The translations under genes were made by a program, and so were the position numbers. Below are positions 39,601-46,796 of a stretch of 64,000 nucleotides of DNA, in pieces. The stretch comes from Bacteroidia bacterium. Its GTDB lineage: Bacteria > Bacteroidota > Bacteroidia > UKL13-3. The first letter of the stretch is position 1. Every line of letters begins with the position of its first letter. Below the pieces are notes generated by a model. That model had not been told where the DNA came from, searched no databases, and worked only from the letters and a program-made list of their open reading frames with translations. The stretch spans positions 128,000-191,999 of the forward strand of contig JALONP010000008.1 of NCBI GenBank assembly GCA_025454875.1. Reading direction: 5' to 3'.

Positions 39601-40868
39601 CAGTAAGTAGAAACATTATTGATACCTGCGTATACAGCGGAACAGGTGGATGGGGGGTAATTGGTATCCATGCTAATCCAGGCGCAGGCGCTGCAAATAT
39701 TACGATGACAAACAATATGATTGGCAGGTTATATTCAGACGGTTATTTCCCAATTACATCAACCGATGTTCTTCTAGGGGTTCGATTGGAGTCTGGATCG
39801 GCTTATTCACTTTACCACAATACAATCAATCTATCTGGTTCATATGCAGGGGTTTCAGGTGCCACTTATTGTGCAGGGTTACATGTAGCATCGGGAGTTT
39901 CTGGTGGAGTAGATGTAAGGAACAATATCTTTATTAATTCATTTGTAAATACGAATGGTACTTTAGGTACAAGTTCATACGCCATTGCTTCAAGTGCTCC
40001 AAATACTGTATTTTCTAATATCAACTACAACAATTATTATGTAGCTGGTACACAAGGAATACTTGGTTTCTTAGGGGCTGACCAAACTTCACTCGGTGCG
40101 ATGGTTTCAAGTTTTGGCGGTAACGCCAATTCAATTAATGATTCAATTGAATTTATCTCATCAAGCGACCTCCACTTAGGTGGCACTTCTATTGGCGATA
40201 CCATTTTACGTTCATTATTATTACCTTCAGTTCCTACTGATATTGATAATGAATCGAGAAACATCGTTTTCACGTACATGGGTGCTGATGAAAACATTGG
40301 AACACCGGTTCCTGTTAAATTAACCCAGTTCACAGCTACTGAATCAGGCAAAAACGCTTGGTTAAGTTGGACAACTGTATCAGAAACAAACAACCGTGGA
40401 TTCCAAGTTGAAAGAGCATTTGATGGCCGTTCATTTGAAAAAATCGGCTTTGTTCAAGGTGCAGGTAACTCTACTACACCAAAACGTTACAGCTTAACTG
40501 ATACTGATGTATTCACTAAAACAACGGTTGCTTACTACCGTTTACGTCAAATCGACTTTGATGGTAAATTTGAATTCTCTCAAATTGTAAGAGTAAATAG
40601 TGCTAGTGAAAATCTCAAAGCTATTTCAGTTTCTCCGAACCCATTTGCTGATAACTTTAACATTTCAGTAGTTGCTACGCAAAATGGAGATGTATCAATT
40701 GAGTTAGTTGATATACAAGGTCGTGTTGTTGCAACTAGTTCTGCTGTTGTTGTAGAAGGTGCAAATACCCTAGCAGTTAAAGAAGGTGCTAACTTGAAAG
40801 CCGGTATCTACTTTGCTCGTATCTATATGAATGGCGAAACACAAGTGGTGAAATTGGTAAAAGAGTAA
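33606..40868 (+). CDS. Giant protein C: FN3 / beta-helix surface protein, T9SS cargo
   Basis: A 2420-residue secreted protein. Signal peptide at 1-36 (ends NNDALAQ). Residues about 45-250 form a beta-sandwich (DGFFRLG, PIIAPYWDD, NRIYVIDWF) as seen in Bacteroidota surface proteins, then a fibronectin type III domain (257-345, LNWGDSTTNESFYVVQRS) and a G8-like start (354-400, GNWKDPATWVGGIVP). A long beta-rich stretch of repeated strands follows to about 1090. Beta-helix block 1 starts at 1097 (GSFLVGATKTAPDYTTI), a connector at 1598-1740 (ITYTNLTN to YFVVAQD), and block 2 at 1742-2220. The C-terminus has the same FN3-like domain as A and B (GFQVERAFDGRSFE, YYRLRQIDFDG) and a T9SS tail from SPNPFADNF (about 2340) to the end. 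The N-terminal half differs from A and B, so C is a mosaic relative. Confidence 0.84.
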   Translation: MRKQLQTIKKLLGRGLALGVFGLGLIAFVNNDALAQGITATTYPISYTTGVTLFTVPGVNTQHVGNSNDDTPGPLTSFGSGFTFTYGGVQYSHLSVSPDGFFRLGTAASAQFTNDLSSTTNTPIIAPYWDDVATGTTGQVRGFITGTAPNRIYVIDWFVTIPRNITGAPNANFQCWLYENGGKIQFVYGTGIISAAMSYSVGHAITTGTPTRISTVTIDGTSFIASTNAYVSATPNNANAAAIPSGSSITYTPSTPSASPNNLTFSSITANGITLNWGDSTTNESFYVVQRSTDGGINYTTLANIAANSTTYNATGLLPGQTYTFKVIAATEGNFDSSVVGSQATLPPVAIISTSIGGNWKDPATWVGGIVPTATDSVIIADGATVTIDTTAGACYALVVGQGISGILEYRAASAATLNVSHSVYINTGAIFNAGTGTLTTHTLTIGGTATAPSPGNLINNGTLDFFGTAGANITFFGSLDGSITGAGTFDFRRITLSKGAVLINRPMLTFNAAFTVEDGTTVGVIATHTAGILQIAGTFTQNSPLYNAAAHTIPLNGGVWLNNPNFTVTAQNGNMTNNGLLRITQGTYNISTVNTAVLNFGAGAHLWVEGGVLNHSARILTASVITFTQSGGIINVATVGNSTSGSASFGLTSIATAINWTGGRVVLNQRNTGATIVDYNVAPLSGYNGGTLQVGSSATATNFDFRINGNTPNLTIDTVTNNKSALLRLQTNVRGKVYIPVGATLNLNGQNLLFLADSFTNNGFVDGRTAASNFVFFGNTAQFYQGLGADTIQAISNQNTAGGVSFLDTVVAYRVNFFSVTPINNSGRIVLGNGIAQAVTVQIGVANFTSTAGIFDVAPTFNLGTGTYSLIYQQEGALRTTGVEIPVSRSITNLTISDTNNVTLAGGNLTLTGTLAMTAGRLNTSDTTLLIINNTAAAASNIGSATSYVNGPMQRRIADSLTTASTYSFPIGRGAVYAPIELVNPKTSLSGEVDVLVRYVDSATTGTPDGVLISTLPNPYYWQISIPNGAANLDSATRVRVTRAGLTGVNRLAYSSTINGIYAGRSGGPVVNVITSDTIVGAAATEGFYTAGEVIIPISGSFLVGATKTAPDYTTITAFLADISGKQVQGNITLNLDSDYDPSLETFPITFNAFATNNAAHTITIKPNAGVQEVISGNNANAILLFNNNARNWIVDGSNNGTSSRDLIIRNDNTGTAAVVRYIGSVANQGVQNSTLRNTIIRGGSNLSSIGVLVGGTTLSVFSNGIGHDNITIQNNQVYNTNHAIAVSGTSAAVRVKKVNILQNALGIDTASLSNRQVSIHFTHADTCLVEGNTIFNMIGSISFGTITGIHLNTNTSNITIRKNTIRNIVNENTSAGGAAGIWVSAAVVGVNNQIVNNSISRVRGTNYNWGNPYSQYTPHGIFIQSGTDLKVYFNSVHLSGAYTSGTAQTNSSALTIATSTISNLDIRNNTFSNSSTSTAAASKFYAVTHWRSTSGQNINNNNYFVSGTQGVLGYDYNPTTFTGVDNTTLSQVQSTLGANVNSVNSDPQFVNDSTLIIGLGTLAGLGTPLAGITTDILDSTRNNPPSIGAYENGVDLSGPTITYTNLTNTFLVTNRVLTDFATITDFNGVDTTANKPRIYYKKTLESNVFGSYPTDNNSTFNGWKYAEAADSTSPFSFTIDYSLLTSPLVVGDSIQYFVVAQDLKTPTSNVGATPSAGFGATSVNTITSAPTTPRTYAISDPPLAGAYLVGSGQVAPNFPSITAAVSALNLRGISAGVEFQLTDSIYSSGSETYPIVINEVTGGSAGNRVIIRPTLPNTRISGNAASIFRLNGTDFFTIDGSITPGGSSKDLTIIDSLTASTVINFVSLGAGQGCRFDSIINTRLFGPTSGTVSSVIHIGASGFDVAGFDNSDIVIQNNNIASGYKGITSFGNAAGKTKRLTISNNIIGSPTSRITWRGIELQQTDSSSIDGNRLEHIISSNTNIKVIFLNTGSSNITVSRNIIDTCVYSGTGGWGVIGIHANPGAGAANITMTNNMIGRLYSDGYFPITSTDVLLGVRLESGSAYSLYHNTINLSGSYAGVSGATYCAGLHVASGVSGGVDVRNNIFINSFVNTNGTLGTSSYAIASSAPNTVFSNINYNNYYVAGTQGILGFLGADQTSLGAMVSSFGGNANSINDSIEFISSSDLHLGGTSIGDTILRSLLLPSVPTDIDNESRNIVFTYMGADENIGTPVPVKLTQFTATESGKNAWLSWTTVSETNNRGFQVERAFDGRSFEKIGFVQGAGNSTTPKRYSLTDTDVFTKTTVAYYRLRQIDFDGKFEFSQIVRVNSASENLKAISVSPNPFADNFNISVVATQNGDVSIELVDIQGRVVATSSAVVVEGANTLAVKEGANLKAGIYFARIYMNGETQVVKLVKE

Positions 40869-40895
40869 TCTTTTTTCAAGCATCAAATAACCTTT

Positions 40896-40925
40896 AAAAG
40901 GGCGGCCCACAGGCCGCCCTTTTTT
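40896..40925 (+). terminator. Rho-independent terminator after giant protein C
   Basis: AAGGGCGGCC and GGCCGCCCTT pair around a CACA loop, with a T-run to 40925. It starts about 28 bases after the stop codon; the GC-rich stem stands out in this AT-rich DNA. Confidence 0.9.
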
Positions 40926-40974
40926 GTTGTTAACTGATTATAAACAGTAAATCATACACTTTCAAGTATTTGGT

Positions 40975-40982
40975 TATCTTTG
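40975..40982 (+). promoter_or_regulatory. Bacteroidota -7 promoter box of deaD
   Basis: TATCTTTG is a perfect match to TAnnTTTG. It lies 25 bases before the TTG start codon of the helicase, so the leader would be under 20 bases. No convincing TTTG is present at the -33 distance. Confidence 0.45.
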
Positions 40983-41007
40983 CCGCTCATTTTTATAAAA
41001 CAGTACT

Positions 41008-42822
41008 TTGATAACATTTAACGAATTGGGTTTAGACACGTCCGTTCTAAACGCCATCACCGAGATGGGATTTACAAACCCCACTCCCGTACAGGAAAAG
41101 TCCATTCCTGTTTTTTTAGAAACCGAAAGAGATATTTTGGCACTCGCCCAAACAGGAACAGGTAAAACTGCCGCTTTTGGTCTTCCGCTTTTAAACCGAA
41201 TTGACTTTAACAGCAAAACCACCCAAGCCCTTATTATTTGCCCAACACGCGAATTGTGTTTGCAAATCTCCAAAGACCTTGGCAACTACAGCAAGTACCT
41301 CAAAGGCGTAAACATTGCAGCAGTATATGGTGGATCAAGCATTACCCAACAAATTGACCAACTTAAAAGAGGAGCGCAAATTATTGTAGCAACACCCGGA
41401 AGGTTAATGGACTTAATGGATCGCAAAGCGGTTAAAATCCAAAACATCAGCTATGTGGTATTAGACGAAGCAGATGAAATGCTTAACATGGGCTTTAGAG
41501 ACGATATTGAACAAATATTATCTGTTACTCCTGTTGAAAAACGTGTTGCACTTTTTAGTGCTACCATGCCCAAGCAGGTTAAACAAATTGCCGACCTCTA
41601 CTTAAAAGATCCAGTAGAAATAACGGTAGGCAAAAAAAATACAGCCAACGTAAACATTACCCACGAGTATGCGGTGGTGCATGCCAAGGATAAAGTAGCT
41701 GCACTCAAACGTGTGCTTGATTATACCAGCGACCATTTTTATGGTATTGTATTTTGCCAAACCAAAAACGAAACCCAAGATATCAGTGATAAGTTGATTC
41801 GAGATGGATACAATGCTGATTGCTTGCATGGAGACTTAAGTCAGGGACAACGCGAAAAAGTAATGAGTAGGTTCAGACACCATGCAATTAAAATTTTATT
41901 GGCTACTGATGTTGCTGCACGTGGTATTGACGTAAGTGGTATTACCCACGTAATTCATTACCATTTACCTGATGATATCGAAAACTATACCCACCGAAGT
42001 GGACGAACAGCACGTGCTGGCAAAACAGGAATCTCCTTTACCTTACTTAACATGCGTGAGCAATACCGCTTACGTGAAATTGAAAAGCTAACCGGCATTC
42101 AGTTCCAAAAAATCATGATTCCTTCGGCTACTGAAGTGCGTGATAAAAAACTCATTGCCTTTACAGATACGGTTAAAAACTGCGAAATTGAAGACGGCAT
42201 TTTTGATGAAACTGTTCTTGCAGGCCTTGAACCTTTAATGGAACTCAGCAAAGAAGAACTGATTAAGAAAATGCTTTCGTTAGAGCTACGTAGGTTCTCA
42301 GATGAATATTTGAACGCACCCGATTTAAACGTTTCAGATAAAGGTGGTCGCTCAGAAGGTGGAGCAGGTCGCCATTCAGAACCACGCGAACGCGCGTACG
42401 GCAGTAACAGAGGCACACGATTATTTGTGAGTGTAGGTCAAAAAGATGGATTGAATGTAGGTTCATTAAAAGAGTTGGTTCATACAACAACCAATATTCC
42501 ATTTGACCAAATTCACAGAGTAGATGTTAAAGGTGTGTATTCATTTGTAAATGTTGAAGACCAGCATGTACAACAAGTGATGAATACCTTGCATGGCAGT
42601 CAATACAAAGGTCGTCAAGTGCGTATTGAAATATCTGGCAACAGCAACGATACTGGTCGCACACGCAGCTCTTCAAGCAGAGAAGGCCAAAGGGGAGGAA
42701 ACAGAGGCGAGGGTTCACGGTCAAGTAGAGGTGGTGACTTTAATGGACGAAGAAACAGAAGTGACTCGAGCAGTGGCCGCAGCTATGGAAGCGGTGGTGG
42801 TGATCGTAGAAGAAGGCGCTAA
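41008..42822 (+). CDS. deaD: DEAD-box RNA helicase (DeaD/CsdA type)
   Basis: ATP-dependent RNA helicase of 604 residues, probably acting in ribosome assembly or RNA turnover. In order: Q-motif region GFTNPTPVQEKSIP, Walker A AQTGTGKT, PTRELC, TPGR, DEAD (VLDEADEML), SAT, a C-terminal helicase domain with RGIDVSG and HRSGRTARAGK, then a DbpA-type RNA-binding domain (about 470-550, TRLFVSVGQKDGLNVGSLKEL) and an Arg/Gly/Ser-rich tail (from about 555). The start is TTG at 41008: an in-frame TAA lies four codons upstream and no ATG exists near the family N-terminus (MITFNELGL). This TTG start makes low initiation likely. The RG-rich tail is typical of RNA-chaperone helicases. Confidence 0.94.
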   Translation: MITFNELGLDTSVLNAITEMGFTNPTPVQEKSIPVFLETERDILALAQTGTGKTAAFGLPLLNRIDFNSKTTQALIICPTRELCLQISKDLGNYSKYLKGVNIAAVYGGSSITQQIDQLKRGAQIIVATPGRLMDLMDRKAVKIQNISYVVLDEADEMLNMGFRDDIEQILSVTPVEKRVALFSATMPKQVKQIADLYLKDPVEITVGKKNTANVNITHEYAVVHAKDKVAALKRVLDYTSDHFYGIVFCQTKNETQDISDKLIRDGYNADCLHGDLSQGQREKVMSRFRHHAIKILLATDVAARGIDVSGITHVIHYHLPDDIENYTHRSGRTARAGKTGISFTLLNMREQYRLREIEKLTGIQFQKIMIPSATEVRDKKLIAFTDTVKNCEIEDGIFDETVLAGLEPLMELSKEELIKKMLSLELRRFSDEYLNAPDLNVSDKGGRSEGGAGRHSEPRERAYGSNRGTRLFVSVGQKDGLNVGSLKELVHTTTNIPFDQIHRVDVKGVYSFVNVEDQHVQQVMNTLHGSQYKGRQVRIEISGNSNDTGRTRSSSSREGQRGGNRGEGSRSSRGGDFNGRRNRSDSSSGRSYGSGGGDRRRRR

Positions 42823-42866
42823 CCTTGGTTTGATTTCCTAAATCAGAAATTGTATCATTGTATACT

Positions 42867-43601
42867 ATGATTAAAAAATACCTTCTTCTTACAACTTTCC
42901 TTTGGATTGGTGCATTTGGAATCAATGCTCAAACCAAAATTTACCCTTCTTCTTCTGGCGAAATGATTTTTTCGTTTGCAAGAATTGTAAAATCAGGAAA
43001 CGAGGTCTCAAGCAACTTACGCTGGTCTCCCGTTTTTAACTTACAAGGTTTGGTAAATTATGATGTTGGGCAATCATTTGGTTTCTTTCATGGGTTGGCT
43101 GTACGCAACGTTGGATTTATTTATGATGTCCCTGGCACCGATACACTCAAAAAGTTTAGAACGTATAACGTGGGTATTCCATTAGGTATTAAACTGGGAA
43201 ATGTAAAAGACAACGGCTTCTTTGTATACGGTGGATACGAATTTGAAATTCCATTTAACTATAAAGAAAAAACCTTTGTGAGCGAACGTAAGGTAGATAA
43301 GTTTAGTTTATGGTTTAGCAATCGCACGGAGTGGTACACTCAATCAGTTTTTGTAGGATTTAATTTTCCCAAAGGTTTCAATATTAAGTTTAAATATTAC
43401 CTGAACCAGTTCTTTAACCAACAGTTTAAAGAAACAAGCAATGGTGTGCAATCAATGCCTTTCCAAAACTTTGATGCCAATGTGTTTTATATTGCCTTAG
43501 ACTGGAATGTATTTAAAGATGTACGATCGTATTCTGTTAAATCAAAACAAAAGATTGAAAAACAAACCCAAAACAGGTATACGCTTGGGTTATACCAATA
43601 A
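42867..43601 (+). CDS. Probable outer-membrane beta-barrel protein
   Basis: A 244-residue protein from ATG 42867 (a TTG at 42858 would add three residues). The N-terminal signal peptide has a hydrophobic LLLTTFLWIGAFGI stretch with cleavage near NAQ. The mature part alternates short beta-strand-like segments rich in aromatic residues (NYDVGQSFGFFHG, FFVYGGYEFEIPF, SVFVGFNFPKGF, NVFYIALDW) as in small Bacteroidota outer-membrane barrels. I do not recognise a specific family. It lies 44 bases after the helicase stop. A TTTG (42829-42832) and TATCATTG (42853-42860) pair with 20-base spacing lies just before the start, which would give an almost leaderless message. It converges on lutB across a shared terminator. 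Confidence 0.65.
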   Translation: MIKKYLLLTTFLWIGAFGINAQTKIYPSSSGEMIFSFARIVKSGNEVSSNLRWSPVFNLQGLVNYDVGQSFGFFHGLAVRNVGFIYDVPGTDTLKKFRTYNVGIPLGIKLGNVKDNGFFVYGGYEFEIPFNYKEKTFVSERKVDKFSLWFSNRTEWYTQSVFVGFNFPKGFNIKFKYYLNQFFNQQFKETSNGVQSMPFQNFDANVFYIALDWNVFKDVRSYSVKSKQKIEKQTQNRYTLGLYQ

Positions 43602-43604
43602 GAT

Positions 43605-43638
43605 CCCAAAAAAGCATTTCAAATGAAATGCTTTTTTT
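43605..43638. terminator. Bidirectional rho-independent terminator
   Basis: AAAAAAGCATTTC (43608-43620) pairs with GAAATGCTTTTTT (43625-43637) around an AAAT loop, with A- and T-runs on both sides. It sits between the outer-membrane protein gene (plus) and lutB (minus) and slightly overlaps the lutB stop region, so it can serve both strands. Confidence 0.85.
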
Positions 43639-45007
43639 ATGCGCCAAATTGTTCTCTCCAACGTTGATTAAATGATTTTTCAGCAAGCTTTGGAAACTCG
43701 CGTTGTTCGCCCCATGCCGATTTAAAAAAGGAGTTAAGCATAAATTGTTTAATTGAAGTGCCTTTGTTCATATTCTTCCTAGCAAGCACAATCTTTTTCC
43801 AACTAAACCACATCAGCTTCTCTGTATTTTTCGCGAAACCATTGTGTACGGCATCGCGCCTGTTACGTAACAAATGGTTATGTATATCAATCTTTACTGG
43901 ACATATATCCGTGCATTTGCCACATAAAGTTGATGCAAAACTGAGATGCTTATAAGCATCGAGTCCTTTTAAATGAGGTGTTACTACAGAGCCTATTGGC
44001 CCCGTGTAAGGGGTATTGTATGCATGTCCTCCTATTTGTTGAAATACTGGACATACATTATGGCAAGCTCCACATTTAATGCAAGCTAATGCTTGTCGTT
44101 GTTCAGGTTGAGCCAGTAAATTCGACCGTCCGTTATCAATAATAATCACAATAAACTCAGAAGGACCATCAATATCATCATTCGCTTTGGGCCCAATGAT
44201 GGTATTGTATGCAGTTAATTTTTGACCTGTGCCATACGTAGCAAGCAAAGCCATTAACAATTCCACATCATTTACCGTTGGAACAATTTTTTCGATGCTT
44301 GCTAATACAATATGTGTTTTAGCAAATGTTGACGATAACCGAGCATTACCTTCATTCTCTGTTATAGATACAAGTCCAGAATCAGCAATTAAAAAATTAG
44401 CTCCCGTAATACCAATATCAGCACGCGTATATTGAGGTCTGATTACCTCCCTTACATCGTTACTTAACTCGGCAGCATCAGCTTCCAATGAAGAACTTAT
44501 TTTTTGATTTAACAACTCCGCAATTTCTGCCCTCGATTTATGCATTGCTGGGGTTACTCCGTGAAAGGGGCGTTCACCTGCTTGATCTACGATATACTCT
44601 CCCAAATCTGTTTCATACACTTGAATGCCCTTTTTACGTAAATATTCGTTCAAGCCTATCTCCTCCCCAATCATACTTTTACTTTTCACAATAGATTGGG
44701 CATTGCGCTTTTGCACAAGTTGATCAATTTCATCTAAAGCCGCCTTCGCATCATTGGCCCAAAGTACCTTCCCCCCCCTACGCATTAAACTTGCCTCAAA
44801 ATCAATTAAAAACTTATCGAGGCTTTCGATGACTTTAAAGCGGATATAGGAAGCCCGCTCTCTGGCCAATTCTAAATTGCTAAATTGATTCTTTCCTTCG
44901 TTCCATGCCTTTTCGTATTGGTGCACCGCATGGTGAACTTTGCGTTGCAATTCTTTGTTTGCAACCGCAGCTTCACTTAATTGAATAAATTCATCTTGTT
45001 CACGCAT
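43637..45007 (-). CDS. lutB: LutB-type iron-sulfur protein (lactate utilisation)
   Basis: A 456-residue protein from ATG 45007 (a GTG at 45031 would add eight residues). It has an N-terminal LUD (DUF162) domain (about 60-290, with GEEIGLNEYLRKKGI and TGANFLIADSGLV) and a ferredoxin-like region with two 4Fe-4S motifs, CIKCGACHNVCP and CGKCTDICP, followed by DUF3390-like C-terminal sequence. LutB works in the LutABC complex that oxidises L-lactate to pyruvate. lutA and lutC are not in this neighbourhood, so the gene is an orphan here and partners must be elsewhere. It is co-directional with panC, 34 bases apart. Confidence 0.88.
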   Translation of the reverse strand: MREQDEFIQLSEAAVANKELQRKVHHAVHQYEKAWNEGKNQFSNLELARERASYIRFKVIESLDKFLIDFEASLMRRGGKVLWANDAKAALDEIDQLVQKRNAQSIVKSKSMIGEEIGLNEYLRKKGIQVYETDLGEYIVDQAGERPFHGVTPAMHKSRAEIAELLNQKISSSLEADAAELSNDVREVIRPQYTRADIGITGANFLIADSGLVSITENEGNARLSSTFAKTHIVLASIEKIVPTVNDVELLMALLATYGTGQKLTAYNTIIGPKANDDIDGPSEFIVIIIDNGRSNLLAQPEQRQALACIKCGACHNVCPVFQQIGGHAYNTPYTGPIGSVVTPHLKGLDAYKHLSFASTLCGKCTDICPVKIDIHNHLLRNRRDAVHNGFAKNTEKLMWFSWKKIVLARKNMNKGTSIKQFMLNSFFKSAWGEQREFPKLAEKSFNQRWREQFGA

Positions 45008-45041
45008 GGAATACGAATTAAATGCAGGCACAAATTACCAT

Positions 45042-45881
45042 TTATTGCAAAATCATGCTATCAATTAACCTCACATTTCCACACCAAACCGCAATTAATG
45101 CTACACTACCAGTTGTGGGCTTATTTGGAGCCAATGGTGTTAAGTTAGCTTGATCTACAATGGCAATGTATTCCAATCGAAACAATGGCTCTCCTTCAAA
45201 AAAAGTTGCCATAGATTGATGTGCTTCTGAAGCCAACTGCTGGTGATTTGCCTTTGCCTCAAACAATGCTTTAGATACCCGAACTGCAAGTTGCCGTTCT
45301 TCAACCGACAATCTTGTATTTCTTGAGCTCATGGCAAGTCCGTCAACTTCGCGCAATGTTTCTCCAAATTCGAGCATAATTGGTAAGTGAAACCTGTTAA
45401 CCAATTCTTTGATTACGGCACATTGTTGGTAATCTTTTTTCCCAAAATATGCTCTTGTAGGACGAACCCAACTAAAAAGTTTTCGCACAATCGTAATTAC
45501 CCCATCAAAGTGCCCCGGGCGATAAGCTCCTTCTAAACTATGGGTTATTGCTCCCCAATTGTATTGTTCAATAGCTTCGTTTGATTCATAAACTTCATCG
45601 GCATGAGGGCAAAAAAGCACATCACAACCAACTTGTTCCAATAAAATCATATCAAGGGACAATGTTCTTGGGTAATGCGCCAAATCGTTTGGATTGTTAA
45701 ATTGGGTTGGATTTACAAAAATGCTCGCAACTGTAAGGTCATTGGAAGCTTTACTTTGTTGCACCAAACTCAAATGTCCAGCATGTAAGGCACCCATTGT
45801 GGGCACAAAACCGATTGATTGCTGAGGCTTTTGGTTGCTTAAATAGGCTTTTAATGGCCCAATTTGGGTAAATACTAACAC
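45042..45881 (-). CDS. panC: Pantothenate synthetase
   Basis: Joins pantoate and beta-alanine with ATP to make pantothenate. It is of normal length (279 residues). Family motifs are VPTMGALHAGHLSLV (HIGH-like), SIFVNPTQFNNPNDL, TVEGAYRPGHFDGV-like LEGAYRPGHFDGVITIV, FGKKDYQQ, and the KMSKS-like SSRNTRLS. The start is GTG at 45881, which gives the family N-terminus; no ATG is available. It diverges from the starch synthase gene, an arrangement I recall in other Bacteroidota. Confidence 0.94.
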   Translation of the reverse strand: MLVFTQIGPLKAYLSNQKPQQSIGFVPTMGALHAGHLSLVQQSKASNDLTVASIFVNPTQFNNPNDLAHYPRTLSLDMILLEQVGCDVLFCPHADEVYESNEAIEQYNWGAITHSLEGAYRPGHFDGVITIVRKLFSWVRPTRAYFGKKDYQQCAVIKELVNRFHLPIMLEFGETLREVDGLAMSSRNTRLSVEERQLAVRVSKALFEAKANHQQLASEAHQSMATFFEGEPLFRLEYIAIVDQANLTPLAPNKPTTGSVALIAVWCGNVRLIDSMILQ

Positions 45882-45964
45882 TGTAGTTTATTAATTATCT
45901 GACAGTTAAATAAATCATGACAAAGAAAAGTGGCGAATATTACTGCTTTTTTTAGCTTATTGCG

Positions 45965-45972
45965 TACTTTTG
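45965..45972 (+). promoter_or_regulatory. Bacteroidota -7 box ahead of the starch synthase
   Basis: TACTTTTG is a perfect match to TAnnTTTG, 24 bases before the ATG at 45997. No TTTG is seen at the -33 position. Confidence 0.4.
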
Positions 45973-45996
45973 TATACTTTTTTTAGCACAAAGTAT

Positions 45997-46796
45997 ATGT
46001 CAAAAAAGAAAATATTGTTCATTTCTTCGGAAATGACACCCTTTCTGAATTAGCGAGACGACTTCCACAAGCCATTCAAGAAAAGGATAACGAAATCAGG
46101 GTTTTGATGCCCCGCTTCGGTTGTATCAATGAACGTAGGAACCGCCTTCACGAGGTAGTTCGTTTGTCAGGTATCAATATCACCATTGATGACAATGATA
46201 ATCCACTTACCATCAAAGTTGCATCTTTACCTGAAGCCAAAATGCAGGTGTACTTTTTGGATAACGAAGATTATTTCCACCGCAAGTTTGTATATACAGA
46301 CGAAAACAACAAGTTTTTTGGCGACAATGACGAGCGCACTATTTTCTTTTGCAAAGGTGCTTTAGAAACGGTTAAAAAACTTGGTTGGCAACCTGATATC
46401 ATTCATTGCCATGGTTGGATGACAAGCTTGATCCCACTTTACCTTAAAACCATCTATAAAGCAGAGCCAGTATTCAAAAATGCCAAAGTGGTATATTCTG
46501 TTTTTGAAAATCAGTTTGACAATAACTTAGGTAAAGAGTTTGCGCGCAAGGCAAGTTTAAACTCAATTGATAACAAGCAAACTGCTGGATTAGCTGATTC
46601 AAGTTGCTCTGGTTTATACATGAGCGGAATTACCCATGCGGATGCTGTGGTAAAATGCAGTGATGAAATTGCTCCTGAAGTAAATACCTTTATCAAAAAA
46701 CAAAAAGGTAAAATCATGATGGATCATACCAATGAAGAGGGTTACGTTGAAGCTTATATTGAATTATATGATAGCTTGTTGGAAAGGCAAAACTAA
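45997..46796 (+). CDS. Short starch/glycogen synthase (GT5 N-terminal domain), frameshifted near the 5' end
   Basis: Bacteroidota-type short starch synthase with only the GT5 catalytic N-terminal domain (about 270 residues). The ATG at 45997 opens MSKKKILFISSEMTPFLN, a correct family N-terminus, then meets TAG at 46051. From 46047 the neighbouring frame continues ELARRLPQAIQEKDNEIRVL and MPRFGCINERRNRLHEVVRL to the stop at 46796. Other motifs are VYFLDNEDYF, DERTIFFCKGALE and PDIIHCHGWMTSLIP. Several codons between MTPF and LSELARR are missing. A restart at ATG 46107 would lack the N-terminal nucleotide-binding strand. The break is either real decay or an assembly error. Confidence 0.78.

Noticed and set aside
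15136..40868. CRISPR-like or tandem DNA repeats in the giant genes
   Set aside because: Recurring words such as AACAATACCATT are codon-level echoes of beta-helix rungs (NNTI). Spacing and sequence vary, with no constant repeat-spacer pattern.
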